From the NCBI RefSeq assembly GCF_002097535.1, contig NZ_CP020772.1, forward strand, positions 1,736,001 through 1,800,000: a stretch of 64,000 nt of DNA. Reading direction: 5' to 3'. Each line of letters opens with the position of its first letter. The first letter of the stretch is position 1. A program made the position numbers and the translations under genes. The notes under the pieces were generated by a model. It was given only the letters and a program-made list of their open reading frames with translations. It searched no databases and had not been told where the DNA came from. The DNA comes from Halobacillus mangrovi. GTDB taxonomy: Bacteria; Bacillota; Bacilli; Bacillales; Halobacillaceae. Of this stretch, positions 34,783 through 43,954 are shown in pieces.

Positions 34783-35931
34783 ATGGATTTTGAATTTAAT
34801 GAAGAGATACAAGCATTAAGAAAAGGCGTAAGAAATTTTGTGCAAGAAGAAGTTGAAGCTGTAGCAATGGAAATTGAAGAGAAAAACCAGATTCCTGACG
34901 ATATCATTGAAATGACTAAGGAATTAGGGATATTCGGTATTAGTATTCCTGAAGAATATGGTGGTCTGGGATTAAATATGGTGGGTAAATGCGCCATATA
35001 TGAAGAACTTGGAAAAACACATAACGGTTATACTACCTTAGTAGGCGCCCATACAGGTATAGGGACAGTAGGAATAGTGGAATTGGGAAATGAACAGCAA
35101 AAACAAAAATACTTACCTAAGATGGCTACCGGGGAATGGTTAGGAGCATTTGCTTTAACAGAACCGAGTGCTGGGTCTAACGCTGCCAACTTGAAAACCA
35201 CAGCAGTGAAAAAAGGCGATAAGTATATATTGAATGGCTCAAAACATTATATTACAAATGCTGTGGATGCTCACATATTTACAGTAATGGCGGTTACAGA
35301 TTCTGACAAGGATGCTAAAGGTATTACTTCATTTATTGTTGAAAAGGATTTTCCGGGATTTGTTTTAGGAAAAGTAGAAGAAAAAATGGGACTTCGGGGG
35401 TCTCATTCTGCTGAAATTTTCTTTGAGGACATGGAGGTTCCGGTAGAGAATGTATTGGGTGAAGTAGGGATGGGGTACATTAACGCCCTAAAAATATTAG
35501 CAAATGGAAGAACCGGTTTAGCTGCTAGGAATCTTGGTTCCTGTGAAAAACTATTAGAACATTCCATGGAATATGCTCTTGAAAGACAGCAGTTCGGTAA
35601 GCCGATATTTGAACAACAAGCAGTACAACATATGTTGGCGGATATTTCAGCTGAAATTGAAACACTTCGTGCAATTACCTATCGGGTAGCTTGGATGACA
35701 GACAAAAAACAGCGTGTGGTTAAAGACGCTGCTATAGCTAAATATTACGGCTCTGAGGTTTATAATAGAGTTGCCGATTTAGCGGTTCAAATTCATGGTG
35801 GTATAGGTTATATCAAAGAGTATCCTATTGAACGCTATTATAGAGATGCACGGATTACGAAAATTTATGAAGGTACGACTCAAATTCAAAAAAATATTAT
35901 CGCTTCAGAATTAAAGCGACAATATGTCTAA
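34783..35931 (+). CDS. Acyl-CoA dehydrogenase
   Basis: This 382-residue flavoenzyme introduces the 2,3 double bond into acyl-CoA and hands electrons to ETF. FAD and substrate motifs are visible: AFALTEPSAGSNAANLKT near residue 125, GLRGSHSAEIFFEDMEVP, RQQFGKPIFEQQAVQHMLAD, and the catalytic glutamate in KIYEGTTQIQ near the end. ATG 34783 follows TTAGGAGG. It is the third gene of the second run. Electrons would go to the core EtfBA encoded at 2643-4422, since no ETF gene is in the island. Confidence 0.93.
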   Translation: MDFEFNEEIQALRKGVRNFVQEEVEAVAMEIEEKNQIPDDIIEMTKELGIFGISIPEEYGGLGLNMVGKCAIYEELGKTHNGYTTLVGAHTGIGTVGIVELGNEQQKQKYLPKMATGEWLGAFALTEPSAGSNAANLKTTAVKKGDKYILNGSKHYITNAVDAHIFTVMAVTDSDKDAKGITSFIVEKDFPGFVLGKVEEKMGLRGSHSAEIFFEDMEVPVENVLGEVGMGYINALKILANGRTGLAARNLGSCEKLLEHSMEYALERQQFGKPIFEQQAVQHMLADISAEIETLRAITYRVAWMTDKKQRVVKDAAIAKYYGSEVYNRVADLAVQIHGGIGYIKEYPIERYYRDARITKIYEGTTQIQKNIIASELKRQYV

Positions 35932-35947
35932 CGGAGAGGATTTTAAT

Positions 35948-36614
35948 ATGAAGAACATAGTCTTTGTGGATGGGGTCAGAACAGCAATAGGTCGTATGGG
36001 AGGAGATAAAGGATGTCGAGTCTGACTTTTTGTCTGTGTCGGTTATGAAAGAAGCTCTTATTCGAAGTCATGTAGAGGGAGAAGAAGTAGATGAAGTTAC
36101 CTTTGGGATTGCCAAACAAAGTTCTGACATATCAAGTCTAGCCAGAATCGCTGCAATAAAAGCAGAGCTCCCTGTAACAGTTCCAGGATATACAGTGCAC
36201 AGGCAAAGTGGTTCTGGACTACAATCGATCAATAACGCTGTTCGACAAATTATGTGTGGTTTGGCCGATGTAGTATTAGCAGGTGGTGGAGAAAGTATGT
36301 GTACTGCTCCTTATTATTTTAGAAATGCAAGGTATGGGTAACAAGCAGGAAATGCTGAATTAGTAGATCCTAATACATAAAGTCAACCAAGGTCCCAACC
36401 AATAGAAGAATATGAAAATATAACTAAGGGATTGACTGTTGGAAATTTAGCAGAACAATACAATATTTCTAGAGAATCACAAGATGAATTTGCTTTGAGA
36501 AGCCAGAAAAAAGCAAATAGAGCAATAGAGAATGGTACTTTCAAAGATGAAACCCTCCCTTATGAGATTAAGAGTAAAAGAGATAGAAACCTGCTTTATG
36601 ACACCAGAAGCTAA
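35948..36614 (+). pseudogene. Broken thiolase paralogue
   Basis: ATG 35948 opens a thiolase start (MKNIVFVDGVRTAIGRMGG) that frameshifts after about 24 codons. Recognisable thiolase sequence continues from about 36010 in another frame, meets in-frame stops near 36340 and 36379, and ends around 36614. The nucleophile region reads HRQSGSGLQS: the cysteine is replaced by serine. The C-terminal half with the histidine and second cysteine is absent. It closely resembles the intact thiolase at 30236 and probably arose by duplication. Confidence 0.85.
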
Positions 36615-36656
36615 AGTGGGGTTCTTTGAATTTAGATTAAAAAAGGGAAGGAAAGG

Positions 36657-36761
36657 ATGAAGTTACTACAAATTTTAAACATGTACCATAAAGAGGGAGA
36701 AATGATACTACAAGATAATTTTGGAGTTATCAAGTTTACAAACCCTAAGCCGGAGATATAA
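36657..36761 (+). other. 34-codon open frame, doubtful
   Basis: ATG 36657 is preceded by AAGGAAAGG. The frame reads MKLLQILNMYHKEGEMILQD, then NFGVIKFTNPKPEI. The ribosome binding site is good but no family is recognised. It may be the remaining start of a lost gene. The rest of 36615-37268 shows no other gene. Confidence 0.3.
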
Positions 36762-36892
36762 AAAGGGGGGCTTCTTATACCAATTGCAACATTTACACCA
36801 ACAGTTTTTATGGATATAAAAACTCCTCTGTAGGAAATATTGGGCTTGGGTCACATAAGCGCACCAATGCTACCTTTGCAATCAATTTAAGA

Positions 36893-36930
36893 AAATAAGC
36901 AATGAGGAATTCCTCTTTGCTTATTTCGAC
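36893..36930 (+). terminator. Hairpin terminator downstream of the broken thiolase
   Basis: AAATAAGCAATGAGG and CCTCTTTGCTTATTT form a stem interrupted by one mismatch, with a four-base AATT loop and a T-containing tail. It would end the second beta-oxidation transcript. Confidence 0.65.
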
Positions 36931-37268
36931 AATCATACTCATTCAAGAGTTCGTCTAACGATTGCTAAACAGTTATGGGGGTATTGGGGGGGCATGTACA
37001 TAATATGCATCGGCTCTCTAAGACCCTCAATTTTTTCTAAATCCTTATGCAAATAACAACTCCCCCAATGGTAAACTATATACTCTATCAAATGGGAGTA
37101 AACCGATTCAATGTGCTCGTATAAATTTTTTCTTCTTAATAAGTACCTAACAGCTCTTTTCTAATTCTCACAATAATTGAGTTCTATTTAGGGGTATTTT
37201 ATGATGGTTCTTTTAAATAAAATTAGTGCATATAATCTCCTCGGTGAAAACTTTCTAGGGGGAATTAT

Positions 37269-38060
37269 ATGGCAAGTCAATTTGTAGCTCGTTCATTGGA
37301 TGAAATCCGTTTCTGGTCTAGGATTATGAAAGAGCACGCCTTGTTTCTAAGTCTCGGATTTAACTTTGACGACACAAAATTAATCCAAGAGGCCCAGCAG
37401 TATATTGATTTGTTTGAACGAATTGAACAACAATTAGGTCAATTCACTGTAAACTCTGACCCTCAACAAATAGCAACTTTTAATAATCAAGTATATCAAG
37501 CAGCTGCTTCTATTTGGGCATATAAGCGAAAAGTCCTTGGATTGTCACTACGATGTGAAATAAGGTCCAACAATTTTCCTTTATTACTAGACCATACTAG
37601 TCGGGAGGCAGCTTATTTTGCTGAACGGTTGAAAGAATTAAATGAAGGGAAATTGAAACCGACTCCCGCAAAAATTATCAAAGAGAACGTGTTCTTCTTA
37701 AGAATAATGGCAGATCATTCTAAATTTATAGGTCATCTACTCGATCCATCTGAAAGAAAATTGGTTGACCAAGCGAGGGAATTTAGTCATGATTTTGATC
37801 AACTAGTTTTCCAAGCAACCGACTTAGATTCAATGCGTCCTCAGTCAGAAACTCAACCAATTTTAGATCATTTCCTTGATGAAAATCGGGTCTCAGTAGT
37901 TGCTCTTCGAGACTTTAAGAAAGCAGCAAGGGAATTGATTGAAGAATGTAGGATCAAAAGTATTATCCACCCTCTTTTAGCTGACCACGTCTTCCGTGAA
38001 GCAGAAAGGTTCCTTCATATTATAGATATGTTCGAGGCTAGCCTTACTTCCAATAAATAA
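37269..38060 (+). CDS. DUF2935 helical-bundle protein
   Basis: This 263-residue protein is made of two related four-helix halves (about 1-125 and 140-260). Each begins with a similar pattern, RFWSRIMKEHALFLSLG and VFFLRIMADHSKFIGHLL. Histidines and glutamates recur at the helix starts (EHALF, DHSKF, HVFREAERF), which suggests metal binding like hemerythrin or ferritin folds; that is inference. The DUF2935 family is common in Bacillaceae and has no assigned role. ATG 37269 follows AGGGGGAAT. It is the last intact gene of island 1. Confidence 0.82.
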   Translation: MASQFVARSLDEIRFWSRIMKEHALFLSLGFNFDDTKLIQEAQQYIDLFERIEQQLGQFTVNSDPQQIATFNNQVYQAAASIWAYKRKVLGLSLRCEIRSNNFPLLLDHTSREAAYFAERLKELNEGKLKPTPAKIIKENVFFLRIMADHSKFIGHLLDPSERKLVDQAREFSHDFDQLVFQATDLDSMRPQSETQPILDHFLDENRVSVVALRDFKKAARELIEECRIKSIIHPLLADHVFREAERFLHIIDMFEASLTSNK

Positions 38061-38290
38061 TTTATTTAATAAAATGCCAAGGATTAATAATGAAGACTAT
38101 GCATGGAAATAGCTTTTAAGACTTGCATCCTGAAAGGGATGGACAAGGGAACTATGGTAATAGTGGAAATAAAAAAGGGATATAAACCGCTTAATAAATA
38201 TTACGTTCTAATCTTCAATAGAAAAAGTCTGTTCAACTAACAGGTGCGTTAGTTTAAGTTCAGCTCCAATATATCTCGAAATCAAATGTA

Positions 38291-38326
38291 TTGGGGGCGT
38301 TTGCTTAATAAGCATTCGCCCCCTTT
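38291..38326 (+). terminator. Hairpin with GGGGGCG stem
   Basis: GGGGGCG and CGCCCCC pair around a 17-base loop, followed by TTT. It is a probable terminator near the right end of island 1. Confidence 0.5.
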
Positions 38327-38474
38327 GATGAAAAAACTAAAAATAATTCCTAATTGAAATACCCAGACGATCGTACTGATTCATTTGTTAATGATTACGA
38401 AACATTAGTAATTGGGGATCTGACAGGGTAGCGTTCAATTGCCTGCATTTTTGGAGGAAACTCGAAAAATACCT

Positions 38475-38522
38475 TTGGGGCAGAAATGGGGCAGAATTTC
38501 TTTATTTTAGCCCCATTTTAAT
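38475..38522 (+). repeat. Arm-type repeats left of att copy 2
   Basis: Two direct copies, TTGGGGCAGAA and ATGGGGCAGAA, abut each other. An inverted TAGCCCCATTTTAATTT follows within 25 bp. The same layout occurs left of att copy 3. A further TTTGGGGCAGAATTTTAT lies right of att copy 2 at 38741. These fit arm sites of one integrase family. Confidence 0.55.
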
Positions 38523-38604
38523 TTGGTTATAGCATTCTAAACCCTAAAGAAGGTTGATTTGACGGTGACTGTTCCACTTTAATCTATAGTGATGATGTGT
38601 ATGC

Positions 38605-38706
38605 CAACAGCCTTCTAAGCTGTGGGTCGCAGGTTCGAATCCTGCCTGGGACGCTAACTAACAAAGCGCTGAAACCTTTGCAATACAAGGGATTCAGCGT
38701 TTTTTT
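38605..38706 (+). repeat. Attachment site copy 2 (partial tRNA-Arg)
   Basis: The sequence from CAACAGCC matches the 3' half of tRNA-Arg and continues through the tRNA terminator (GCGCTGAAACC paired with GGGATTCAGCG). The 5' half of the tRNA is absent, so it is not a working gene. Its T stem is GCAGG/CCTGC, unlike copy 1. It is the junction between islands 1 and 2. Confidence 0.82.
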
Positions 38707-38773
38707 CGTGTTTGGGGCTCATTGCTCACTAAATCTCCGTTTTGGGGCAGAATTTTATAAAAGGTAATTTTAT

Positions 38774-39010
38774 GTGCAAGTACAAATGCCTAACTCGTGG
38801 ATAATGATTAAAAGATCTATAGCTTACGAATATGTGAAAGTTTACCTATTTGAGCTGGAGTCAAACTTTGCATCAATTCCAATGATTATAGGTGTAATTC
38901 CGGCATCTTCTACGATATTAGCACATCATAATAAAACTATTTTTCAAATTAAATCGGTATTTGTAATTTCTATCATTGCAACTCTTATCGAAGGTTTTTT
39001 TATTCTTTGA
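38774..39010 (+). pseudogene. Fragment of an integral membrane protein
   Basis: A 78-codon frame contains hydrophobic stretches (ASIPMIIGVIPASSTILAHH and VFVISIIATLIEGFFIL) that look like the C-terminal end of a membrane transporter. There is no ribosome binding site at its first codon (GTG 38774) and no family match I can name. I read it as a leftover of a truncated gene. The following 39011-39331 holds nothing I can identify. Confidence 0.3.
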
Positions 39011-39331
39011 TTATTTTAGATACTTTAAAGGTTGGAACATATTTTTCACGTTTTTAATTTTATTTGGTAGGTTATTTGATAGTGTATGCATACTGTAAAA
39101 TCTTAAAAAATGGAGCCTAGGCGGGGAGGGAGTTTGCTGAAAATCATCACCGATTACTAACAAATTAAAAATCATCTGATACGTCAAATTCTAAGGATTG
39201 GAATGAGGATCTAAAAAAGTTCACGGGTAAAGAATAAAGTAATAAGCTTGTAAAGGAAGAGTATCATAGTAGGGAGTACCTGTTATTAATGGAATAGTTT
39301 TTTACGTTTCCATTACTAGGTATCGAATTAA

Positions 39332-40822
39332 GATGGAAATATTTTACTGGAATTTAAGTTCATCAAAGGTGTACCAGTAACGTGGGACGATATTATGGTT
39401 CCTAATGCTGAAATTGGTGATTATGCCACGATTGTCCGTCGCAGTGGAGATGAATTTTATATGGGGAGTATTACGGATGAAAAGGCGAGAGACTTGGATG
39501 TCGACCTAGACTTCTTGGATAAAGACAAGAAGTATGTAGCGGAGGTCTATTCTGACGCCCATAATGTGGACTTGGAAGAAAATCCAGAAGCTGTTTCTAT
39601 TCAGAAAGTGATTGTCAGCCATAAAGATACACTAGTGACTTCTATGGCCACAGGAGGCGGACAGGCTGTACGAATGTATCCAGCTTCTAAAGAGGAAAGG
39701 AAAGATCTTCCTAAATATAAGGATCCCAAGCTGAAACTTTCCTATGGACATGTCCCAGAAGCTATCCAATCTAATGATGAATTTCAGGTAACGGCAGAAG
39801 CCGAGAATAACAGCGAAGTCGTGACAGGTAAAAAGGTCCAATTGATGGTAAATGGTAAGCTAGTAGCTGAAGAAAAGATCAGAATTGCACCTCACAGTAC
39901 CAAAGAAGTGACTCTTTCTTACGATAAACTGTTTGAACCAGGAAAATATAAAGTTCAAGTTGATGGACTGAGTGTCAATCAAGTGGAGGTCAACGAAAAA
40001 GAACCCACCTTTGAATATAGCGACCTTTCTGTAACAGCGGATGGGGAAAGGATTATGGCTGAAGCTGCAGTGACGAATTTTGGCACAACTTCAGGAACAA
40101 CCACTGTTCCGTTTACTGTGAATGGTGAAGAAGTAGAAACAAAAGATGTAGAAGTCCCAGCTCAAGCAGGCGGTGGTACTCAAAAAGTGACCTTCACCTA
40201 TGATACGAATGGGAAAGCAGACGCTTATAATGTTTCCATAGGAAACTTAGTACCTGAACCTATAGCTATGCCATTAATAAATCTTGCAGGAAACTGGCTG
40301 TTCCAAAAAGGAGATAATGAAACTTGGAAGTCTCCTGAGTTCAATGACACCAACTGGCAAGAGGTTACCCTTCCAAGGAGTTGGGAAGATCATTCTAATT
40401 ACCTCGAAGACGACACTTACGGATGGTATCGAAAAGCGATCCATATTCCGAAAGAATGGAAAGGCTATTCGCTAAAAGTGAAGCTAGGAAAAATAGATGA
40501 TGTTGATCAAACATTTATGAATGGTCAAATAATCGGCGAGTCTGGCACTTTCCCGATGGGAGAAGGTGAGCAAGGAATGATCTCTGCATGGGATTGGGAG
40601 CGTGAATATACGATTCCGGCTGATATAATTAAATATGGAGAAGAAAATTTAATAAGTATTCGTGTATTCGGTGCGAAGGGTGGAGGTAGATTATACGATG
40701 GTCCACTTGGTCAAATTGAATTGGTTAAAGTTAAAGAGGATGTCGCCGATTATAACCCTTAGCTGTCGTTCACTGATGTTGGAGAGTGGGCTGAGGCGGA
40801 AATCAATTTTATAGCCGGCTAG
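39332..40822 (+). pseudogene. Remnant of a GH97 surface enzyme with SLH anchor
   Basis: The frame opens after a stop at about 39331 with EFKFIKGVPVTWDDIMVPNA, then EIGDYATIVRRSGDEFYMGS. This is typical of the C-terminal domain of family GH97 alpha-glycosidases. Two CARDB-like beta domains follow, then a galactose-binding-like domain (WLFQKGDNETWKSPEFNDTN). The frame meets TAG at 40760. Beyond it, still in frame, comes LSFTDVGEWAEAEINFIAG, the start of an SLH cell-wall-binding domain, then another stop. The catalytic GH97 barrel and the signal peptide are gone. Confidence 0.7.
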
Positions 40823-40870
40823 TGTTAGTCAACGGTTATCCAAATGGGAACTTCCGTCCATAATTGTGAG

Positions 40871-40899
40871 AAAGCTTCCCTTTAAAGGGAAGCTTTTTT
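40871..40899 (+). terminator. Terminator after the GH97 remnant
   Basis: AAGCTTCCCTTT and AAAGGGAAGCTT form a perfect 24-bp palindrome followed by T residues. Confidence 0.75.
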
Positions 40900-41269
40900 A
40901 TGTTGTATGGGAAGATTAAGCTTTAAATATTTGCGAAGTTTTTTTATCTTCGTAAGTTAATTGAAAGAATATGTTGGGTTAGATAACAATAAATACGTAT
41001 CCTCGGCAATAGTAAAGCTTCATAAAGCACATTCTATTGGAAATTTTCAAATAATTTTATAGTTTAAGTAATAAGCTGTGCTTCTGGACCAACATCCCTA
41101 AACCTTCTAAAGGGTTTGAATTTATGAAGAATGTCAAATCTATGGTCCATTTGTTGCAATTTTCACTTTTTTTGCAAACCTTTACATTTGTTTCTAAAAG
41201 CGATTACATATTTATTACAATAACCTTAATAGTATATAAGTCACCAGTGGAATCGATACCACACCTCTA

Positions 41270-41298
41270 TTGTCAAATTTTTCACATAGGTGTATAGT
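41270..41298 (+). promoter_or_regulatory. Promoter of the GH31 gene
   Basis: TTGTCA at 41270-41275 and TATAGT at 41293-41298 are separated by 17 bp. They are each one mismatch from the sigma-A consensus. The promoter lies about 50 bp before the GH31 start, with an operator directly downstream. In the rest of 40900-41269 I see nothing else. Confidence 0.65.
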
Positions 41299-41306
41299 GA
41301 ATTTGC

Positions 41307-41318
41307 GCAACCGGTTGC
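41307..41318 (+). promoter_or_regulatory. LacI/GalR-type operator
   Basis: GCAACCGGTTGC is a perfect 12-bp palindrome with the central CCGG-type symmetry of LacI-family operators (compare the MalR and cre types). It lies 9 bp after the -10, where a repressor would block initiation. No LacI-family gene is in the window. Confidence 0.6.
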
Positions 41319-41349
41319 TGTAAATATTAATTCGAGGTGAAGAATAAAT

Positions 41350-43902
41350 ATGCACAATCAATCAAAAAATATTTCTCGCTTAGTTGCTACCACAGCTATA
41401 GCTGCGAGCATATTCGCCGCACAGGCACCTAATGTATTAGCTGTAACTCAACCCCATCCAGACAAAGAGCTAAACCAAGAAGCTGTCAAAAAACAATTGC
41501 AAGTTGAAGGTGTTCAACAGCTGGAAAATGGTGTAAAACTCGATCTCTCCTCAGACCAAACAGCGCTTATTCGACTATTTTCTGAAGATATGGCGAAAAT
41601 TTCCATACTGAATGATGGCGAAGAAGAATACTTTTCTGAAGCTATTGTGAAAAAGGAATGGGACACACCATCCTTTGATGTCAAAGAACAAAATGGAGAA
41701 ATCACACTAACTACTAATGAAATCACGGTCAAAATTAAAAAAGAACCATTTGGTATTAAGTTCCTTGATAAAAAAGGAAATGTAATCAACGAGGACTACA
41801 TGAAGAATGGTTCAGGCTATGATGGCGAGAAGCCTTATGTTTACAAGAAAACCAATGAAAATGAAGCTTTCTATGGCTTTGGCGAACAGGGAGGACTTGA
41901 GGTAAATCAACGGGGGGAAAGTATCGGTATGTTTAACACAGATGCTTATGGTTACCAGCCTGATACAAAATATTTATATACATCTATCCCTTTCTTCATC
42001 GGTTTAAAAAATGAAAAAGCCTACGGTATTTTCTTTGATAACACAAATCGTTCCTATTTTGAAATGGCAAGCGAAAGTGATGATTATTACTACTTCTATG
42101 CAGATGATGGAAAATTAAATTATTACTTTATGTATGGACCAGAAATTGAAGATGTGCTTGACAGTTATACTAATTTGACGGGTAAGATGGACAAACCAGC
42201 CAAATGGACACTGGGCCTTCATCAATCTAAGTGGGAATATTCTGCAGAGGATATTGAACGTGTAGCTGAGACGTACCGTGAGAAAGATATTCCCATTGAC
42301 ACTATGCACTTTGACATTGATTATATGGACGAATACCGCGTCTTCACATGGTCTGATAAATTCGGCAAGGAAGCCCTTCATCAAAAACTTGATGATATGA
42401 ATTTCCATAAAATTACAATCAACGACCCCGCTGTTAAAAAGGATCCTGGCTACTTTATGTACGATGAAGGGACAGACAATGACTTCTGGGCTAAAAATCC
42501 GGATGGTACAAATTTTGTAGGTAAAGTATGGCCTGGAGACTCCATGTTCCCAGACTTCTCTAAACCAGAAGTTCGTGAATGGTGGGCAAACAAACACAAT
42601 ATCCTGTTTGATAAAGGTATAGACGGCATTTGGAACGATATGAATGAACCAGCCGTTTTTGATGGTCCCTACCATACTATGCCACTAGATGTAACCTTTG
42701 GAGAGGGCGAAAACAAACGCACCCATGCTGAATACCATAATTTATACGGCCATGACGAAGCGGAAGCTACATATAAGGCTTTCGAAAAGTATAAGCCAAA
42801 TACGCGTCCTTTCGTGTTAACTCGTGATATGTATGCAGGATCTCAACGTTACGCTGCCCTTTGGACTGGGGACAATGTCAGTGAATGGGATCACTTACAA
42901 ATGTCAATTCCAATGAACACAAACATTGGTCTTTCAGGTGTACCTTTTGTCGGAAATGATATCGGCGGTTTCGCAGGACGCCCGGATGCAGAAATGTTCG
43001 CACGGTGGATTGAAGTAGGCGCTTTCCTTCCATTCTCTCGTATCCATTATGATAGTGACAAAAAAGCTGAAGGAGATAAACAGGCACAAGAGCCATGGGC
43101 CTTTGGTCAAGAAGTGGAAGACATTAGTAAGAAGTATGTTGAAATGCGTTACAAGCTAATGCCTTATCTTTACAATACGTTCATTGATGCTTCTGAAAAT
43201 GGAACACCCGTACAACAGCCACTTGTTTATCAGTTCCAAGAAGATGAAAAAACGCAAAATATTAGTGACCAATTCATGTTCGGTTCATCTATGATGCTTG
43301 CACCAGTTGTTAAACAAGGACAGACAGAACGTGATGTGTATCTTCCTGAAGGAGAAACATGGGTTGATTACTGGACAGGCAAAGAATATGAAGGCGGTCA
43401 AACCATCCACACGAATGCACAGCTTGATCACCTTCCGATTTACGTGAAAAAAGATTCTATGATTCCTACACGTGAGGTCCAACAATACACGGGTGAAAAA
43501 ACATTAGAGAACTTGGTACTCGACACCTATCTTGATGAAAAAGCAACCTACTCTTTCTATGAAGACGATGGTGCTACCCTAGACTATAAAGACGGTGAGT
43601 ACAACATCACAGACTTAGTGATTCAACGTAAAAAGAATCACATTGAATTCAAAACGAAGAAACAAGCAACAGGATACAATACCGAATTAGAGTCCTATAC
43701 ACTTAAATTGAATGGCGAAGTTGCTCCAAAGAAAGTCCAGGCAGCCCGCACAAAATATAACCGAGTAAGTTCAGTAGAAGAAGTAAAATCTAATCAGGAA
43801 TCATACTTCTATGATGAAGAAAATGATTCTCTTTATGTCAACGTTCCAGCAGATGAAAAACACAAGGTTAAGATTTTATTTAAAGGTAATAAACGAAAAT
43901 AA
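41350..43902 (+). CDS. Secreted GH31 alpha-glucosidase
   Basis: This is an 850-residue glycoside hydrolase of family 31. A signal peptide (about 1-32, ending near NVLA) directs export. The N-terminal beta domain contains NEAFYGFGEQGGL. The catalytic barrel holds the nucleophile Asp430 in GIWNDMNEPAVF, plus SKWEYSAEDIERVAETYREK and the GNDIGGF loop. Beta-sandwich C-terminal domains follow. ATG 41350 is preceded by CGAGGTGAAG. Family members release glucose from non-reducing ends of alpha-glucans. The GH66 enzyme downstream points to isomaltooligosaccharides as substrate, which is inference. A LacI-type operator lies upstream. Confidence 0.9.
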   Translation: MHNQSKNISRLVATTAIAASIFAAQAPNVLAVTQPHPDKELNQEAVKKQLQVEGVQQLENGVKLDLSSDQTALIRLFSEDMAKISILNDGEEEYFSEAIVKKEWDTPSFDVKEQNGEITLTTNEITVKIKKEPFGIKFLDKKGNVINEDYMKNGSGYDGEKPYVYKKTNENEAFYGFGEQGGLEVNQRGESIGMFNTDAYGYQPDTKYLYTSIPFFIGLKNEKAYGIFFDNTNRSYFEMASESDDYYYFYADDGKLNYYFMYGPEIEDVLDSYTNLTGKMDKPAKWTLGLHQSKWEYSAEDIERVAETYREKDIPIDTMHFDIDYMDEYRVFTWSDKFGKEALHQKLDDMNFHKITINDPAVKKDPGYFMYDEGTDNDFWAKNPDGTNFVGKVWPGDSMFPDFSKPEVREWWANKHNILFDKGIDGIWNDMNEPAVFDGPYHTMPLDVTFGEGENKRTHAEYHNLYGHDEAEATYKAFEKYKPNTRPFVLTRDMYAGSQRYAALWTGDNVSEWDHLQMSIPMNTNIGLSGVPFVGNDIGGFAGRPDAEMFARWIEVGAFLPFSRIHYDSDKKAEGDKQAQEPWAFGQEVEDISKKYVEMRYKLMPYLYNTFIDASENGTPVQQPLVYQFQEDEKTQNISDQFMFGSSMMLAPVVKQGQTERDVYLPEGETWVDYWTGKEYEGGQTIHTNAQLDHLPIYVKKDSMIPTREVQQYTGEKTLENLVLDTYLDEKATYSFYEDDGATLDYKDGEYNITDLVIQRKKNHIEFKTKKQATGYNTELESYTLKLNGEVAPKKVQAARTKYNRVSSVEEVKSNQESYFYDEENDSLYVNVPADEKHKVKILFKGNKRK

Positions 43903-43954
43903 TATGGGGAGAGGGCTGGCGCTTTTTCGTCAGCCCCTCTATAGGTGATTCGTT

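Noticed and set aside
19983..38600. Island 1 as a prophage
   Set aside because: There are no capsid, tail, terminase, portal or holin genes. The content is metabolic.
38605..38655. A second tRNA-Arg gene at 38.6 kb, and a third at 46.7 kb
   Set aside because: Only the anticodon arm, T arm and 3' acceptor strand are present. The 5' acceptor strand and D arm are missing at both places, so they are attachment-site remnants.
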